NCBI GenBank assembly: GCA_010093605.1
Contig: MU004196.1
Span: 584,255 to 648,254 of the forward strand
From: Lophium mytilinum
Taxonomy: Eukaryota > Ascomycota > Dothideomycetes > Mytilinidiales > Mytilinidiaceae
Direction: 5' to 3'
Length of the DNA stretch: 64,000 nt
Shown one piece after another: positions 45,846 to 58,575 of the stretch. Both the position numbers and the translations under genes were made by a program. Position 1 is the stretch's first letter; each line of letters begins with the position of its first letter. A model generated the notes under the pieces. The model was not told where the DNA came from, did not search any database, and saw only the letters and a program-made list of their open reading frames with translations.

Positions 45846-48800
45846 GTTGAATATGCAATGTATTCAAACTTGTGCAAGATCAATGGAGTATAACGGAAAA
45901 CGATTGTAGAGAATCATCCATCGTGAAAGAGAACCATGTCGTCATTTCGCCGAGGCATTCTAGTGTTGAACTTCTGACGAGACCGTGACGAGAACCTGAA
46001 GACAACTTGGGGCTAGAGATATGCCCCGATCGACGCAAAGTATGACTGCAAATGAAGCTTTTACAAGCTGAAACGAACTCCTTTCTTACCTTTCCGTATA
46101 TTGAGTGAGCCAAACTATGAATACGCTAAGATTGGACAGCACGATGAGCTGGAGGAAGGGGACTGTGAAGTTGCAACTGCGGGGGACGGGGACGCGGGCG
46201 GCTTATGAGACTTGGAGATAGATCTGCATGGTGACGACTATAAGAAGACACAGCCCAGGTCCCTGGCAATCCTTCATGCATGATCAGCATTACAACAGGA
46301 CGGTAGTCGGCGCTGATGTTGGCCGTTTTGCCTCCTCCAGGGTTATCCCAAAGGGGGCTGTTTCTTAGGCCTACGCATTTTAGCCGGCCGCGAAGGACTA
46401 AGTCTTGAAACCCTACATTATGCTCGCACTGAAAGCTTGAGGGTTATAGTATAGCCGGACTTTGAAGATAAAGATGATTGAAATACGATTGGAGGTTTAA
46501 AAGATCCTTTTCCTTGCAAGATCATAGGAAGAAATGAAGTATTCGCTCCCTTGGCATGGTCCCAGTTAATATCGAAGAGGGTCTAGTTTCAACGACATCG
46601 CTTTCCGTCGATCCCAGCGACCTCTCTGCTCCGACTTCATTCCATTTCGCTTCCAGACCAGAGCGGTTCCTGGCTGATCAAACCAATAACCGCTCTTCTA
46701 GAAGCATTAACACTGATGATCTTACCAATTCAGATTCAGCGAGGCCCAAATAAGGCCATTGCCAGGAACTGGCGACACAGTCTCCTGGGCTGCGCTACAA
46801 GATCGCCCCCATTGCGTGCTGCATATTCGGACATGTGCGAGCTACGCCTGAGAGACGAACGGTCTCGATGGATCTGATGCTAAACACAACGGCATCGTAC
46901 TCGGGTGACCTCAAGAGCTTCCCTCGCCTAGGCATCTAGCTCGTGTGCCGTTCGTGAAGGGTCTCCTTCGTTGGATCGGAGGTCCTTCTCTGACAAGCCA
47001 AAACTAAGATATGGTATAGCTAGTTCATACTGCTTGTTTAGGCGTTCGGCATCCGAGGCTCGCCGCGGGACATACCCCGGCTAGGATAAAAGAGTCGAAG
47101 ATTGAAGAAATCTTACCACTATGAAGCCTTCTCGCTATCCGGGCCGCAATCACTAAGTCCTACTATTGAACTGGAAGCCCTGTAGATCTGGAACACGGGA
47201 TTCTGAAGCAATGGCTGCGCCGAATCTTCGGGCTAGAAGCAAGGATCTGATAATACGCAGGCACCCACAGAAAAAATATCTCTTAGCCCTTCGTATCCAG
47301 CTCTAGATATCGATAAGGATGAAACCAATGGACAGCTTCGAGTGATGAGAGCTGTAGCGAAATACTTAGCACCACATGCCCTCCAGGGTTTTCATACACT
47401 AGCCTAGTGCCCTTGTCAGGAATTGCCGAATTATGGCTTTCCTATAGATTCGACAGCAAAGTCACGCGTAAATGTTTCCTATAGATTCGACTGAGAAGTC
47501 GCGCGGAAACACAATAAGTCCATCGTCACGGAGTAGACCGCCCGGGGTTTCTACACTCTCCCTCGCGGAGAGTAGTCTCTTGCTTTTTGAATCTCATTTG
47601 TTTTTGCCCCTTGGTGCCAGGCAAAGCCTATGCAGCATAAATTGTCGACAGAGAATTCTTCGCGATGGCTCAAAAAAACAACCGTCGCACAGATTTACCT
47701 TTCGATGATTCTGCCTGCATTCAGACCAAGCCTCGTAAATTACTCCGAACGTACGTACCAAAACACCTACGCGTGCCCGACTAACCAAGCAGGTGCCGGA
47801 CCGAACCCCGGAGGCGCGGTTCAGGACGAGTTTCAGTCGTAGGTAAGTGTTCACATTTACTATCAAAAGACAAAAGCTCTACTTACTGGAAGTAGCTTCC
47901 CTTTTATACGAGAGCTAGTTTTTGTGCGCTTTCGCTATATCTAGGGCGTTTGAACCTATGGGGCGGAGGAATATAAACTTTTAGCTAGGAAGCACGAGAG
48001 CTGTACTCTTACATAAAGTCCACGAACGGCTCGGGCCGTCCGCCGAGCAAATGCTTGTTAAGCACTTCGGAAATGTTTCCAGCCAGTAAAGCGCGGGAAC
48101 GGCGAATGTTTTGAGCCTCGCGGTGGTCCCCTTGGGTTTCATCTTTGCACTCCGCCGCAATGCTCGGCTGCGTCCAACTACCTTCAGACCACCACTTGCA
48201 CCACACCACCTTCAGCATGCCTACGTCTTCCGCGGCCGAATAGTAAGAGCCTGCAGTACAAGCAAGGCGGTTGCTTTATGGAATTACAGAACGCCACATC
48301 CAGTGGGTCTCCTGCAGACCCGCCCCCTGCACCTTCTGCACCATATTCGTTGGTCGAGGATTGAAACGTTGGACACGCGCAAATGCGCGCAAGAACCCAC
48401 AACCAGAGACGGGGCCGAGCCGCGATAAAGAAGCGCAAGCCTCCCTACGTTGTCTACCTAGAGCACAGAGCTCGTCACTGGCGTCTACATCTACTCCTCT
48501 TTCTATTCTACCGTACACCTACAACGCCATCGCTCTGATCATCCGCAGTCAGAACGGTCTCCCTTCTATCAATATACCGAGGATGCTTTCTTTTCAGGAG
48601 ATTATACAGCTCTTGAGTTTCTTCGTCCAAATATTTCATTTCTCCTGGGATGCTTTCCCACGAAGCGGACGCCAAACTTCCCCACACGCTTCTGATACGA
48701 CTCGAGAGCAGAATCCTTCCTGTTTGTTACCGGTAGTACTCGATAGAACCTCGAGCTGACTCCTCCCAGCTTCTCAAGGGCCCGAAAACCCTGTGGAATC

Positions 48801-51063
48801 GTACGAGTTCTTTGCGCTATATAACCCGCGCGAGACAGATCAAAGGCGAACGAGATTCCCCCCATACCACGGCCCCTTGATCCCACTCGGTCGACTTGCG
48901 TCTAACGGTCCACGTGGAACAAGTAGCGATGATGGAGCCAGCGTCTTCAACAACGATTTCGCCGGCCATGAGACCTGGCTTTATCGTTCACTTAGTTTGC
49001 CTCGTGGATGGGGCACCATCTCCTCAGACAACAGCATCACATATAGACGTCGAGCAGTCTCAGCGTCAATAAGCGCGGTCTGATATCCGGGGCCACTGAA
49101 ATGCGTGGATATACAAGAAGCGTGATCACAGGAGAATGTAGTATTTGGAAGTTCACAGGCACCGCAGGGTGCAGATGTACACTGAATAGGATATCTGAAC
49201 GGTAAAGACGCGTGCTGGTCACGCACTTTCCCTTTCGCTACGGGTGGGAGGATATGTCTAGGTTCTTTTTATAAAGTTTGGTGATCTCACAACGCTCACA
49301 TCTCGTATGTCAGGTTCCACAAAAGAAGGAAATAGGAGGTTCGCTAGTAAAGAAGCATGTATCCTCTAGGTTAACCAGAAAGCAATTCAAGAAACTCCGT
49401 ATGCCCCGTCAAGCTCTTTCAATTACCGTAAAGGTACCAAAACAGGCCCCAACTTCGTCATCCACGAGTGATCCGAGCTGTTCTGCGGCTGGTCGCCCTG
49501 GCATTTCCCCTCCTCCACAGCTCCTCGACAACCAACGATGTTGATAGCACCAACGACGCCAGCAACCCCCTCAACACAAACACACCCATAATTGGCCCTC
49601 ATAGACCCCTTATTAACATCCCTCGAACCCGTTCCCATCCCAAAGAAAACCTCATATAACGAACCCCACCCCATTCCTCCCACACAACCTGCCATCTAGC
49701 AACCCACTCCCGCGGCCCCAGTACCGCACGCCACGTACCCAACCGCTCCAAAACCCACCCCCAGCGCGCGCCCTAGACTAAGCTAGTAGCAGCAAGATGC
49801 TATCCAGCTCATCGAGGCCCTCTCGCATCAGAACGATTGGGAACATCCAAATCATCAGATTTCTAAATAGTCACTTGACCTGATCGTATATCACGTGCGA
49901 CGTGGATCTATCTTATTATAAAGACGGACTGCTTTTCGACTTCTTACCATCTACAGTGTGTTCCGCGAGGCGGGTCGACGTTAAAAAGGCGACCACATTG
50001 AAAGCCATGGTGCGGTGTGGTGGATTGGATGGTCCGGTGTTCAAAGTTTAATCAAATATTCCCCTATGAGAGGAGGGAGAGAGGAGCGGGGAGAGGAACA
50101 CACTGAGAAACGACGATGTTGAGTGTTATTGAAGAATGGTGGAACTCAGCAGAGTATAGGAATGATAGCAATCACACTGATCCAACGAAGAGACTCGCGC
50201 CTTTAGCAAGCGATAGAGATATCGAAGAGCATGAAAAGATGCTGGTGCTAAGTATCAGAATCGAATGGTAGCCCACCGCTCCCCCAGGGTCATGATTCAC
50301 CGCTCCAAAGAATTTTGAAGGAACCTCCCAACCCGCCATCGCATGGTCCGTCTGACTTTTTTGATCAGCCAAACGCAACGCACTCTGTGGCTCAACATCT
50401 CGACTCCCCGAGAGGTTTTATAGGTACTCAATCAGCATAGTAACGTGACGATCTAAGTGATCTCAGCATGACTAAACGATGATATCATATTGCAATATCA
50501 CAATCTGCCCCCAGGACAGCTCACCCGCCCTCGTCTATCCAGAACACTACGCCCCCTTGGCATCAGTCCCCACCGCCCAAAACCGATCAACCTCCCGATT
50601 ATATTATACAAAGGCCCATCTCGCACGCCTACCCTCCATTCCATGGAGCTCATACGCTCATAGCCAGAAAACGATCCAGAGACTGTTCATAACCGTCTCT
50701 CATATCCCCCGCCCGGATTCCCAGTATGCAAACCGTAAAGTGATTTCAGAACGAAAAAAAGAGAAAAAAAGAAAAAGAAAAAAACGCATCCAAAAGCCAG
50801 CCACTCCGGAATTCCTTCATTTCGGAATTGTTTGGAAAGATGCAGACGCCGCCCACCATCCCATCCAATCCAAATGGAAAAATTCCATGTTTTTTTCAAC
50901 ACCGGTCCCCCCCACCTCCCCCTTTTTCCCAAAAACTCCAATACCCCATGGACTCCTTTTGGCTCCGGCGCTCGAATGATATAGTACAGAAAAGACAGTG
51001 CTTTGCAGGATAGGGGAGATGCTTGTATGCTAGTGCTCGCTTCTTTCGAGTATTGCGAGCGGT
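45846..51063. other. 5.2-kb gene desert
   Basis: No open frame longer than about 165 codons, and none with a domain. The best frames (50479-50979 plus, 48793-49083 plus, 48981-49226 minus) are low-complexity or unmatched. Near 47440-47510 a segment of about 37 bp (TTTCCTATAGATTCGAC...) is tandemly duplicated. 49500-49790 is C-rich on the plus strand. Base composition is not RIP-like. Confidence 0.5.
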
Positions 51064-54000
51064 CTAAGACGGTGGCGTTTTCGGGTGCGAGTTTGGCCCA
51101 AGCATGGACGGGATGGGTTTCCGTCGTGCTTTCATCTGAGGCATCCGGGGCACGCCTTGGATGACTCGTGGCTCTTTCATGAGGGTGGGGTCCAATTTCG
51201 CAGGAACTAGTGGGGGGCTCAAGTTAGTTGAATGTTGGACATGAGCTGACAATTGTCTTTGGCTTACTTCTGCTAGTGACCTGCCGATAATCTCCGGGAA
51301 TACGGGCGTTGGGAGGTGTCGCAGCAGCAGAACGCCACAAGTGGTCGTTTGTATCAGATAAGAAATCCGTCGTTGACTTGTGGAAGAAGGATGTGCGACC
51401 ACGATTCTTCTTGGACAGAATGATCTGATCGAAAAGCTTGATAGTAGGGTCGTCCGGGCGCTTGCTCTCACGCTCATGGATGAACTCGTTGAAGGCTGCA
51501 AAATAGGTTAGCTCACGGGTCAAGGCTTGCTATCTTGTGCTCACTGACCTTGTGTATCTTGAAGAGCCCTAATATAGTCCGCAGTCTCATGAGGCAGGCT
51601 CTTCTGGAACTCGTCCATCTTGAACCTGTATATCAGCCCAGACTTCTTCTGATCGCCAGACGCTGGGTACAAGTGTCGGCGGTAAGTGTAAACGAGACTG
51701 GCGAAGCAGCGAACAAAAGCCGCTCGAACCTGGTCCGCGCGAAACGCCGAAGGACAGACCACAGCAATTTGATTAGCGCATCGCCCGTGGGCACAAGCAC
51801 TGCAGCCTGCGGAGATGTCAGACGCATGTAAGGTTGCACTGCGTGTGGGTTACTCACCTGTACACCTGTAAATTCCCTCGTCCGATTTTTCATCGCACAC
51901 AGAGCAAGTCGCCTTCTCATCATGCGGCCTCCAATGCAGACAATGCCCTTCAACCCAACGCACAGTTTCAGTGTTCCGAACAGGCTGCATGAGCATCCCG
52001 GGCATGATGGTGGAAGCGGCCAGGGTTGACTGGGCGTATACAGACGGGGCGTACGAGGACGGAGCCCGAATCTCATGGCTCAGCGTCGATGTCGAAGCGC
52101 TAGGAGCATGCCCAAGGAAGGGTTGGCTAGGACGTCGAAGAGTTGGGACCCGCTCAAACCCGAACTGTTTAACCTTGTTAGATATAAACGTAATGGCAGA
52201 ATCTTTAGAGTGTACCGAAGAGCTCCTCCTGGATGAGGTCTCAAAATGCCCTGATCGCTTTTCTCGCAAATTTGCCTGCAGAGCATACGCAGAGTCGCTT
52301 CTAGAAATTGGAGTGGTGGGCATAGGCGGGAAGGCCGTAGAAATTGGTGATATTTTAGGAGAAGGAGGAGAGCCCGTTTTCATCGTAGACGCTGTGGATG
52401 GCCTTTCATTGCCACGGCTGTGATCGTTTCTAGATTGTAGGAAAGCATTAAATATCATAGGCTGAGCACCGGAAGGCTGGTTGGTCCCAAAGGACGTGGA
52501 ATTCAGTCCAGCGTAAGTTGCTAGAGTGGAGGGGGCGGGTTTGTGGGTGAAGACAGTCGGGTTTTCTGAAGAGAAAGCGTCGTGAGGAAAGGCCTCTTGA
52601 GCGTACGCAGGAGGTCCTACAGGTACGCCATATCGGTTGTGATGAGGCGCAGCTAGTTGAAGCAATGAGACGAGCTTCCTTCGCTGCTGACGAGGTAGAG
52701 AGGTTGGAGGACCAAAGTTACTTCCCACAGAATCGTGATCCAGGTCCACAAGAACGTACTCATCTTCGGGGTAGTCCGCAGGCTCGTATCTTCGCTCTAT
52801 ACCGACGATATACGGGCACGGCGCTTCTAGAGTCTGTACGAGACGAGCTGGAAGCACAGGGATGAAAACACCGGCCCACTTCAGCGGATATAGGAGGTTC
52901 GCTAGAGCTGCGCTGGCGAGATGCAGCATAGCGGTGTGATCTGACAGGAGGATGATCCTTGCCTCTGTCAGGACGTACTCGAACAAGGTGACGATATTCG
53001 GGATCGAAAGCGACCTAAAGAGAGCGTAAAGATCGGTGTTCCGGGAGCCAGGCAGTTCGTTGACAGCCTCCTTCCGTGCGTAAAGGCGAAGCTCTCGGAT
53101 TGCAATCTCCACCTGGGTGATCGAGGTTATTGGACTCAGCGCTTCGGCACAGAGGTTGACGACGTAACGCTCCAGGGGCTGCCACATTCCGATCTTGGGT
53201 GAGCTTGCGGGCACTCGGAGGACTCCTCCATGCGTCATTGGAACCACGACCGCCTTAAGCCACTCTTTCCAAAAGCTCGTCATGCCACCGTCTCGTCCAA
53301 GTACTCCGTAAGCTCGAGGTATCCACAGCCCGGTCTCTCCATCGGTAAGTCCTTCGATTTTAGAGGCAGCGGCGTGCCTCACTGGTCGCAACAGATCCGT
53401 CATCAGGCCGATTTTCTCCTCCACAGCGCTGATATCGTCTTCCAGTTGATCTCGTTCGTCGGAACCGGACGCCACGGTGGGCAACAAGGCGAGTAGTCGG
53501 GACAGTTTTGCTCTCTCTCCAGCCAATCGTTCACCAAGGCTGCTAGCTAGTTCCCTCTCCTCCGTGTTCATGTTTGCTCTTCGCCAATCCTCACATTGCC
53601 GCTCCAGACCTTCAGCCGCTTTGGCATTTAGAGGTAGCCATGTTATGAGGCATATACCATGGAGTTTGGAACTATCCCCATTCGTCATGGCAAACCCATG
53701 CCAAGTCGCTCGCGGTCGCTCGTCGGAGGACATGACTTTGACGTCGTTCGGGAAAGCAAACATAGGCACGTAGTCTGGGAATGGGTTCCGTCTTCGTAGC
53801 TCTTCCACCATGTTCTTTGGCGGATATCGATCCAATAGCACAGGCTCGTAGCTCCGCAGAAGGGGATGCATATCGGGGGCGGTTTGGAAGGGCTGCGGGG
53901 CAGGGATGACTGAGTTGTAGCCACTCAATCGCTTGGAAGTGCGTACTGAAGCTTGCGGGGTGTCAGCATTCGCTACCATCTCAATTGCTCTAACATATAG

Positions 54001-54607
54001 ACGTACCTTGACGGGCCATTGAGGGCTGCCTCTTGAGGCTGCTCATGGTCGAGATGCGCCTCCGTATGCTGCCCACGCCAGACCTCAGGTTCCCCACATC
54101 TTCGTTCACGATGCGCTGCGGTTTAGGCCGTGGCTTCGAGGGCCGACTCTGCTGCGGAGCAGCGCCGGCATTGTACTGGATCTCCTCTAGGAACGTGTCC
54201 CGCTCGGATGCAAACTTGCGGAGGGCCTGCTCGAAGTCGGCATCGCTGAGGCCTGAGCCTGTCTGCACGCCCTTGATGGTGGTGCTGCTCCTGTTGCTGG
54301 CTGATCCCTTCGCATCGGGGCCAATGATGCTGCCAATGGACTTGCGAGGCTCGAAGCTTAGGCGGGCAGATCTGCGGTTCGCGGCGTCGCCATTGGGGAA
54401 GCCTTCCTGCGAGGTCGGGCGAGTGGTGGAGTCGGTCTCCAGGGCCTTGTCCTCCTCAATTGTGGCATCGACGTCGACGGGCGGGGCCTGGACGCCGTTC
54501 GACTGGGCGCGCTCGTCGAAGACCTGCTGGGACTCGACGCCGCATATGAAGAAGTAGTCGGCCAACGGCGCAGACGACGAGTCCTGGGCGGACGGGGCTG
54601 GAGCCAT
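51064..54607 (-). CDS. DENN domain protein with C1-like zinc finger (Rab exchange factor family)
   Basis: An 1107-residue protein from five exons: 54607-54007, 53951-51858, 51806-51549, 51495-51268 and 51206-51064; introns of 51-61 nt; phases close. It opens ADYFFICGVESQQVFDE, typical of AEX-3/DENN proteins. The upstream DENN part (YVPMFAFPNDVKVM...WHGFAMTNGDSSKLHGICLI) lies at ~225-340 with a coiled coil inserted after it. The core DENN (SIPNIVTLFEYVLTEARIILLSDHTAMLHLA; WAGVFIPVLPARLVQTLEAPCPYIVGI) lies at ~480-600. A C1-like finger (HCLHWRPHDEKATCSVC...CSACAHGRC) sits at ~870-915. The tail is conserved, with RTSFFHKSTTDFLSD. DENN domains exchange nucleotide on Rab GTPases in vesicle traffic; the target Rab is unknown. 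Confidence 0.93.
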
Positions 54608-56464
54608 GGCGGTTGCTAGAGCATGGGATGTCGCTCGCTCGATGCAAGGAAACGAGGGTGAATGGTGAGAGCGCGTGGCGGGCTGCTCATATCATTGCTC
54701 GGAGGGAGAAGACGAGGGGAGCGAGTGGGTTAGATGGCTCAACGGCGGGCACGGTGCGTGGCAGGTGGACGCGGAGCTTTCTCGTGTAACCGTGGAAGTG
54801 TGGTGCTGGGTAGGGCGCCGGTGTCGCGGTGGAGCGGACGCGGTGAAGGGGATTCGGCGACTGCTGGGGCTTGTATGGGGCAGCACCTGCAGCGCGCCCG
54901 GTTGGAATTGGGAGCAAAACAGAGCAGACGGTGGGTGTGGAGGATGAAGTGGTGTTGGCAATTATGGGTTAGACGCGAGGGTCCCTGGCCGAAAGATAGC
55001 ACTGAGATGCACGCAATGGCCGATAATTGGCCCCATCCCACCACGCTCACAACGGCCGGCAGAGTAGCACTGCGATGGCAACACCTACGACGACAGCAAC
55101 ACGATCGGACCGCGCGCCGCAAAGAGACGGCGGCGTCAGCGCGGGCAGCTGGGGACGTTTGAGCGGCAAACCTCATCATCGGGGGCTCTACGAACTGCCA
55201 AATGCGATACCCAGCCTGCCACACCTTCGCCCAAAGCGAGCTCCCCCTCAGGCGTTCCTGAGTCTAGCCTGCGAGTTAGTGTGCCTCTTCAGGGGCGGCG
55301 CGAACACGCAACCCACCATTGATCGCCCGCCGCAATCAATCTGCCTGCACGGCACGGTGAAGCGGCTCGTCCACGACAATCTACCAATCTATCTCCAACT
55401 GCACAGCACTACACAGACACATGGCGACGGCTGGCGGCAGAATCAGACGTGAAAACAGGGCGGGAATAGGGCGCCAGGCCCAGCAGCCGCCATCTTCATG
55501 TGTTTATCGATGCGTGTCTCACGGCTAGGTACAGGCCATGACGCCGTCCCTGGTCGGTCGAGACTCCGGAGCCCCACCCGTGTACATACGTACCGCTGTG
55601 CGCATGCAGCGGGCTACTTGCAAAATAAACCCCGAATTCCCTTTCACCTCGTCCAGCCCTGCAGTGGCGGCCTCATCGCATTCACAAAACCCCACGGCGC
55701 CCCGTCGCCCGCCCGTATGCTGCTGCACACTTATCAGCCCGGCGCCGTTGCGACCTGGAGAAGATACACCAGACTCCAATCTGGGAATCGCCTCCCCTGC
55801 TCTCGCACTAACAACGCAGGGCCCCTGGGCCGGCGACGCTGCTTGGCCGCAGCTCGACTATACTTTTAGAACACACTATCCCCAGAACTACCTCTCCTAG
55901 ACTCTCCTATCCCTCTCGTGAAGCAACATCGCGTCCAGTCGCGTCCAGCCGCCTCCTTTCCCGCGTCGCCTGCAGCTCTCCCACGTGAACGTGTACGGCG
56001 TGACTACAACCTCAAATGTGGTGTCCGCCGACGGCTTGCTGCATCTCTTTAGACGTCCCCTTCCATCAATCCCACCCCGGGCTGTCAACGCTCGACCCTG
56101 ACACGGTGCCGGCTAACTGCAGCACGGCCTGCACGATTGAAGCTAATCTGCCAAATCAACGCCATGAGATCTTCCGTAACACCCTAATGACCGCCCCCAA
56201 CTTCCACCAGCCGCTTTGCAGACCGCCGACGTTTGGTGCAACAAAGTTCCGAAACAGCCTCTAGCTCCCGTGACTGGTCGCCAAATAGCGTGACAGTAGT
56301 CTGGGCCTCCCTCATGAGTGAGTAAGGGTCTATTTGGAATCGGAGACGGAGACAGTGCCGTCTGCTGCTTGTGGCTGCGGAATGCCCCTGTGCTAGTTGC
56401 GGAGGTGGAGATAGAGACGTGTGGTGTTGAGCTCCCTACTTTGCACAGTTGTGCCACCAGCGCG
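54608..56464. other. intergenic, GC-rich, no gene seen
   Basis: About 1.86 kb upstream of the DENN gene and downstream of TRAPPC13. Many overlapping frames exist on both strands, none with a domain. Confidence 0.5.
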
Positions 56465-57542
56465 TCACCGTCGACTGGTGAGCCACCCCGTGCTCAGCGA
56501 GCCGCGATCGCCCAACGCACTCCGCCATTGGATGGTCAGCTGTCCAAGCACCTTTCGCGGGTCGCCTGCAGGTACCCGTCCAACGCTGTCGTTGGCCTCG
56601 GCGTCCTCTTGCTCCTCGAGGAGGAAGGCGACTTGGATGACATCACGCGGATTCAAGATGGGCGAGTGTGCGGCTTCCGGGCCTGGGACTCGCAGATCCC
56701 AATTCAGTGACGTTGACTTGAACGGTGGCTTGGGATTCACATTGACAGCCTGTGAATGAGAGTCAGTGACTAATGTCAGTGACGAGAAAGAGTAGACTCA
56801 CCTCCAGCGAGACGGCGCTCTCGCCCATATTCTCCAGCTGCGCTTCCAGAGCATATTTCGAGAGCCGTCCCCGTGTCGGCAGATCCCCAGTCTTCGTGCG
56901 TACGCTCAGAAGCTGTTGGGCGATGAACTGATACAACTTCCTAAACGTCCGAACACGGCCACTTGCAGCCTTCCCTTCACCAGCCAGCTGTGTCTCCGTG
57001 TACGTGACTGTGACTGCAAGGACGTGTGGCCCCTCCTCCTTAAGCTCGAACCGCAAGATCTTCTGCAATGATTCACCGGGGCCTGGCGACACTTCCTCCT
57101 CTTCTTCGGCCCCAGCCAGATCCAGAGCCACTCCTGCTGCGACCGAGGGAGTCTGCATGTCCGCTGCAATCCTGACTCCGCTTATGGAGCGTGCATGGTC
57201 CGACTCTTCTAGCTCGTTGTTGGCACAGAGAGTGCACGAGAAGTTTTCTCCCACATAAGCGCTGCCGAACGCCTCGGGGAGGTTCAGTACAGGACTGACG
57301 ATGAATTGGTCATGTATATTGTCGGACGGGTAGCTCAGCGAAGCTTTGGGGGAGATTCCGAGGGCGGTCGAGTGTGGGAGCGGGTATTGGTATGCCAATG
57401 ATGGCCTTGATAATCTTGAAGAAGATATGTATTAGCTCAAGCCTCGAGGATTGGAGACAATCTCTTACCGAAGGACCTTCAGGCTGACTGTGTGTGGCCC
57501 CTTGAGGCCCTCGCCCATGGACTGGGTTCGCTGGTGTGCCAT
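56465..57542 (-). CDS. TRAPPC13: TRAPP complex subunit TRAPPC13 (DUF974)
   Basis: A 323-residue protein from three exons: 57542-57469, 57414-56802 and 56749-56465 (introns 54 and 52 nt, phases close). MAHQRTQSMGEGLKGPHTVSL-KVLR opens the first exon. Exon 2 carries FIVSPVLNLPEAFGSAYVGENFSCTLCANNE and the LEAQLENMGESAVSLE segment. Exon 3 has VNPKPPFKSTSLNWDL, DVIQVAFLLE and LGQLTIQWRSALGDRGSLSTGWL. This is the full family pattern of Ig-like beta-sandwich subunits of the TRAPP tethering complex, which activates Rab1/Rab11-type GTPases at the Golgi. It is divergent to the small SET gene, with about 175 bp between start codons. Confidence 0.93.
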
Positions 57543-57716
57543 TACAGCAACGAGGACGATGGTGGGTTGTTGTTCAGCGGAGCTTCGAGTAATGTAGTGG
57601 GGTTTACAAATCCTCCCTATTGGCCGGTAGCTCGCCAAGGCCGCATTAACTTTGTCTCCAACTTATTTCTTAATTTTACGGAACTTGAGAACAGGCCTGG
57701 CCCTGGTCCTAGAAAG
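57543..57716. promoter_or_regulatory. bidirectional promoter between TRAPPC13 and the SET gene
   Basis: Head-to-head start codons are 174 bp apart. No TATA box or other motif is evident. Confidence 0.4.
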
Positions 57717-58364
57717 ATGGAGTCCGCAATTAATGATAATCCGATAGCATTACACCGCTGCGCGGACATGGTCATTCTATCCAACACTCCAAAAGGTCGT
57801 GAGGATCTGCCTAGCTCGATTTGATATATTGACGGAAGTGCAGGGCGAGGTGTATTTGCTACTAAAGACATCCCAGCGAGGACAATCATAGATGTCTGTC
57901 CCGCTCTGGTTTTAGGCATAGGGGAAAACGAGGAACATATCAGACACACCTCGTTATACCACTACACCTAGTAAGCGACCTTTGATCATGATTGTTCTTC
58001 GGACGGGGTGAACATTGATACTATTATGCAGCAATTGGCCCATCAAGGATGAAAGCGGTAGAACTAGAGTTTCACAGGCCGTGATCTTCGGCCTCGGGTC
58101 GATGTTCAATCACAATACCGATCAAAATGTAGGCTGGGAACGGGACACTGAGCGCCTTTTGGTCTCATATCGCACTCTCCGTAACATCACCGCTGGAGAA
58201 GAGCTCTGTGCGTATACTAGATCTTGTTCTCCGGGAAGCCTCTAACATCACCCCTAGGCATCAGCTACGGACCTCGGTTGACTTTCAAGGATGCAGATGG
58301 TGAAACCAACGTTCTCGAAGAAGAAGACGGACTAGAACAGTTGAATAGAATACAGCTTGGGTAG
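57717..58364 (+). pseudogene. small SET domain protein, with one in-frame TGA
   Basis: Three exons (57717-57970, 58032-58207, 58258-58364) close in phase to about 178 codons. The SET domain is nearly the whole protein: AGRGVFATKDIPARTIIDVCP (SET-N), then FGLGSMFNHNTDQNVGWERD (the NHxxxxN-type cofactor motif), and NITAGEELCISYG at the end. A TGA at 57822-57824 lies just upstream of the first SET motif (SSI*YIDGSAGRG), and no ATG follows it before the domain. It fits CGA to TGA. All later splice sites and motifs are intact, so decay is recent, or the stop is polymorphic or misread. Intact homologues are presumed lysine methyltransferases. Confidence 0.7.
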
Positions 58365-58575
58365 TGATTACACCTGACCTATCGCTACAAAGCATAAGAA
58401 GTCTGAGACGTTCCTCCTTCGCACCAGGAATTACGCCTCCCGAGTTCCACCATATCCGGATACGCACGAAATGGAATCTATGCTGAATCAAAGGTACCGC
58501 CGAACTTAAACGCCGATAAAACAGAGTCAAGCAACCACAATTCCAAAAACCTGCCAGTTGCAGTTCTGGTTCGCA

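Noticed and set aside
47440-47515. Tandem duplication of about 37 bp as a mobile-element terminus
   Set aside because: Too short and degenerate, with no target duplication or second end.
48793-49226. Overlapping plus and minus frames of 80-97 codons
   Set aside because: Both cannot be real, and neither has a domain, introns or a neighbouring partner exon.
50479-50979. 166-codon plus-strand frame with a Lys/Arg run
   Set aside because: Low-complexity and unmatched; the KKEKKRKRKK run comes from an A-rich tract.
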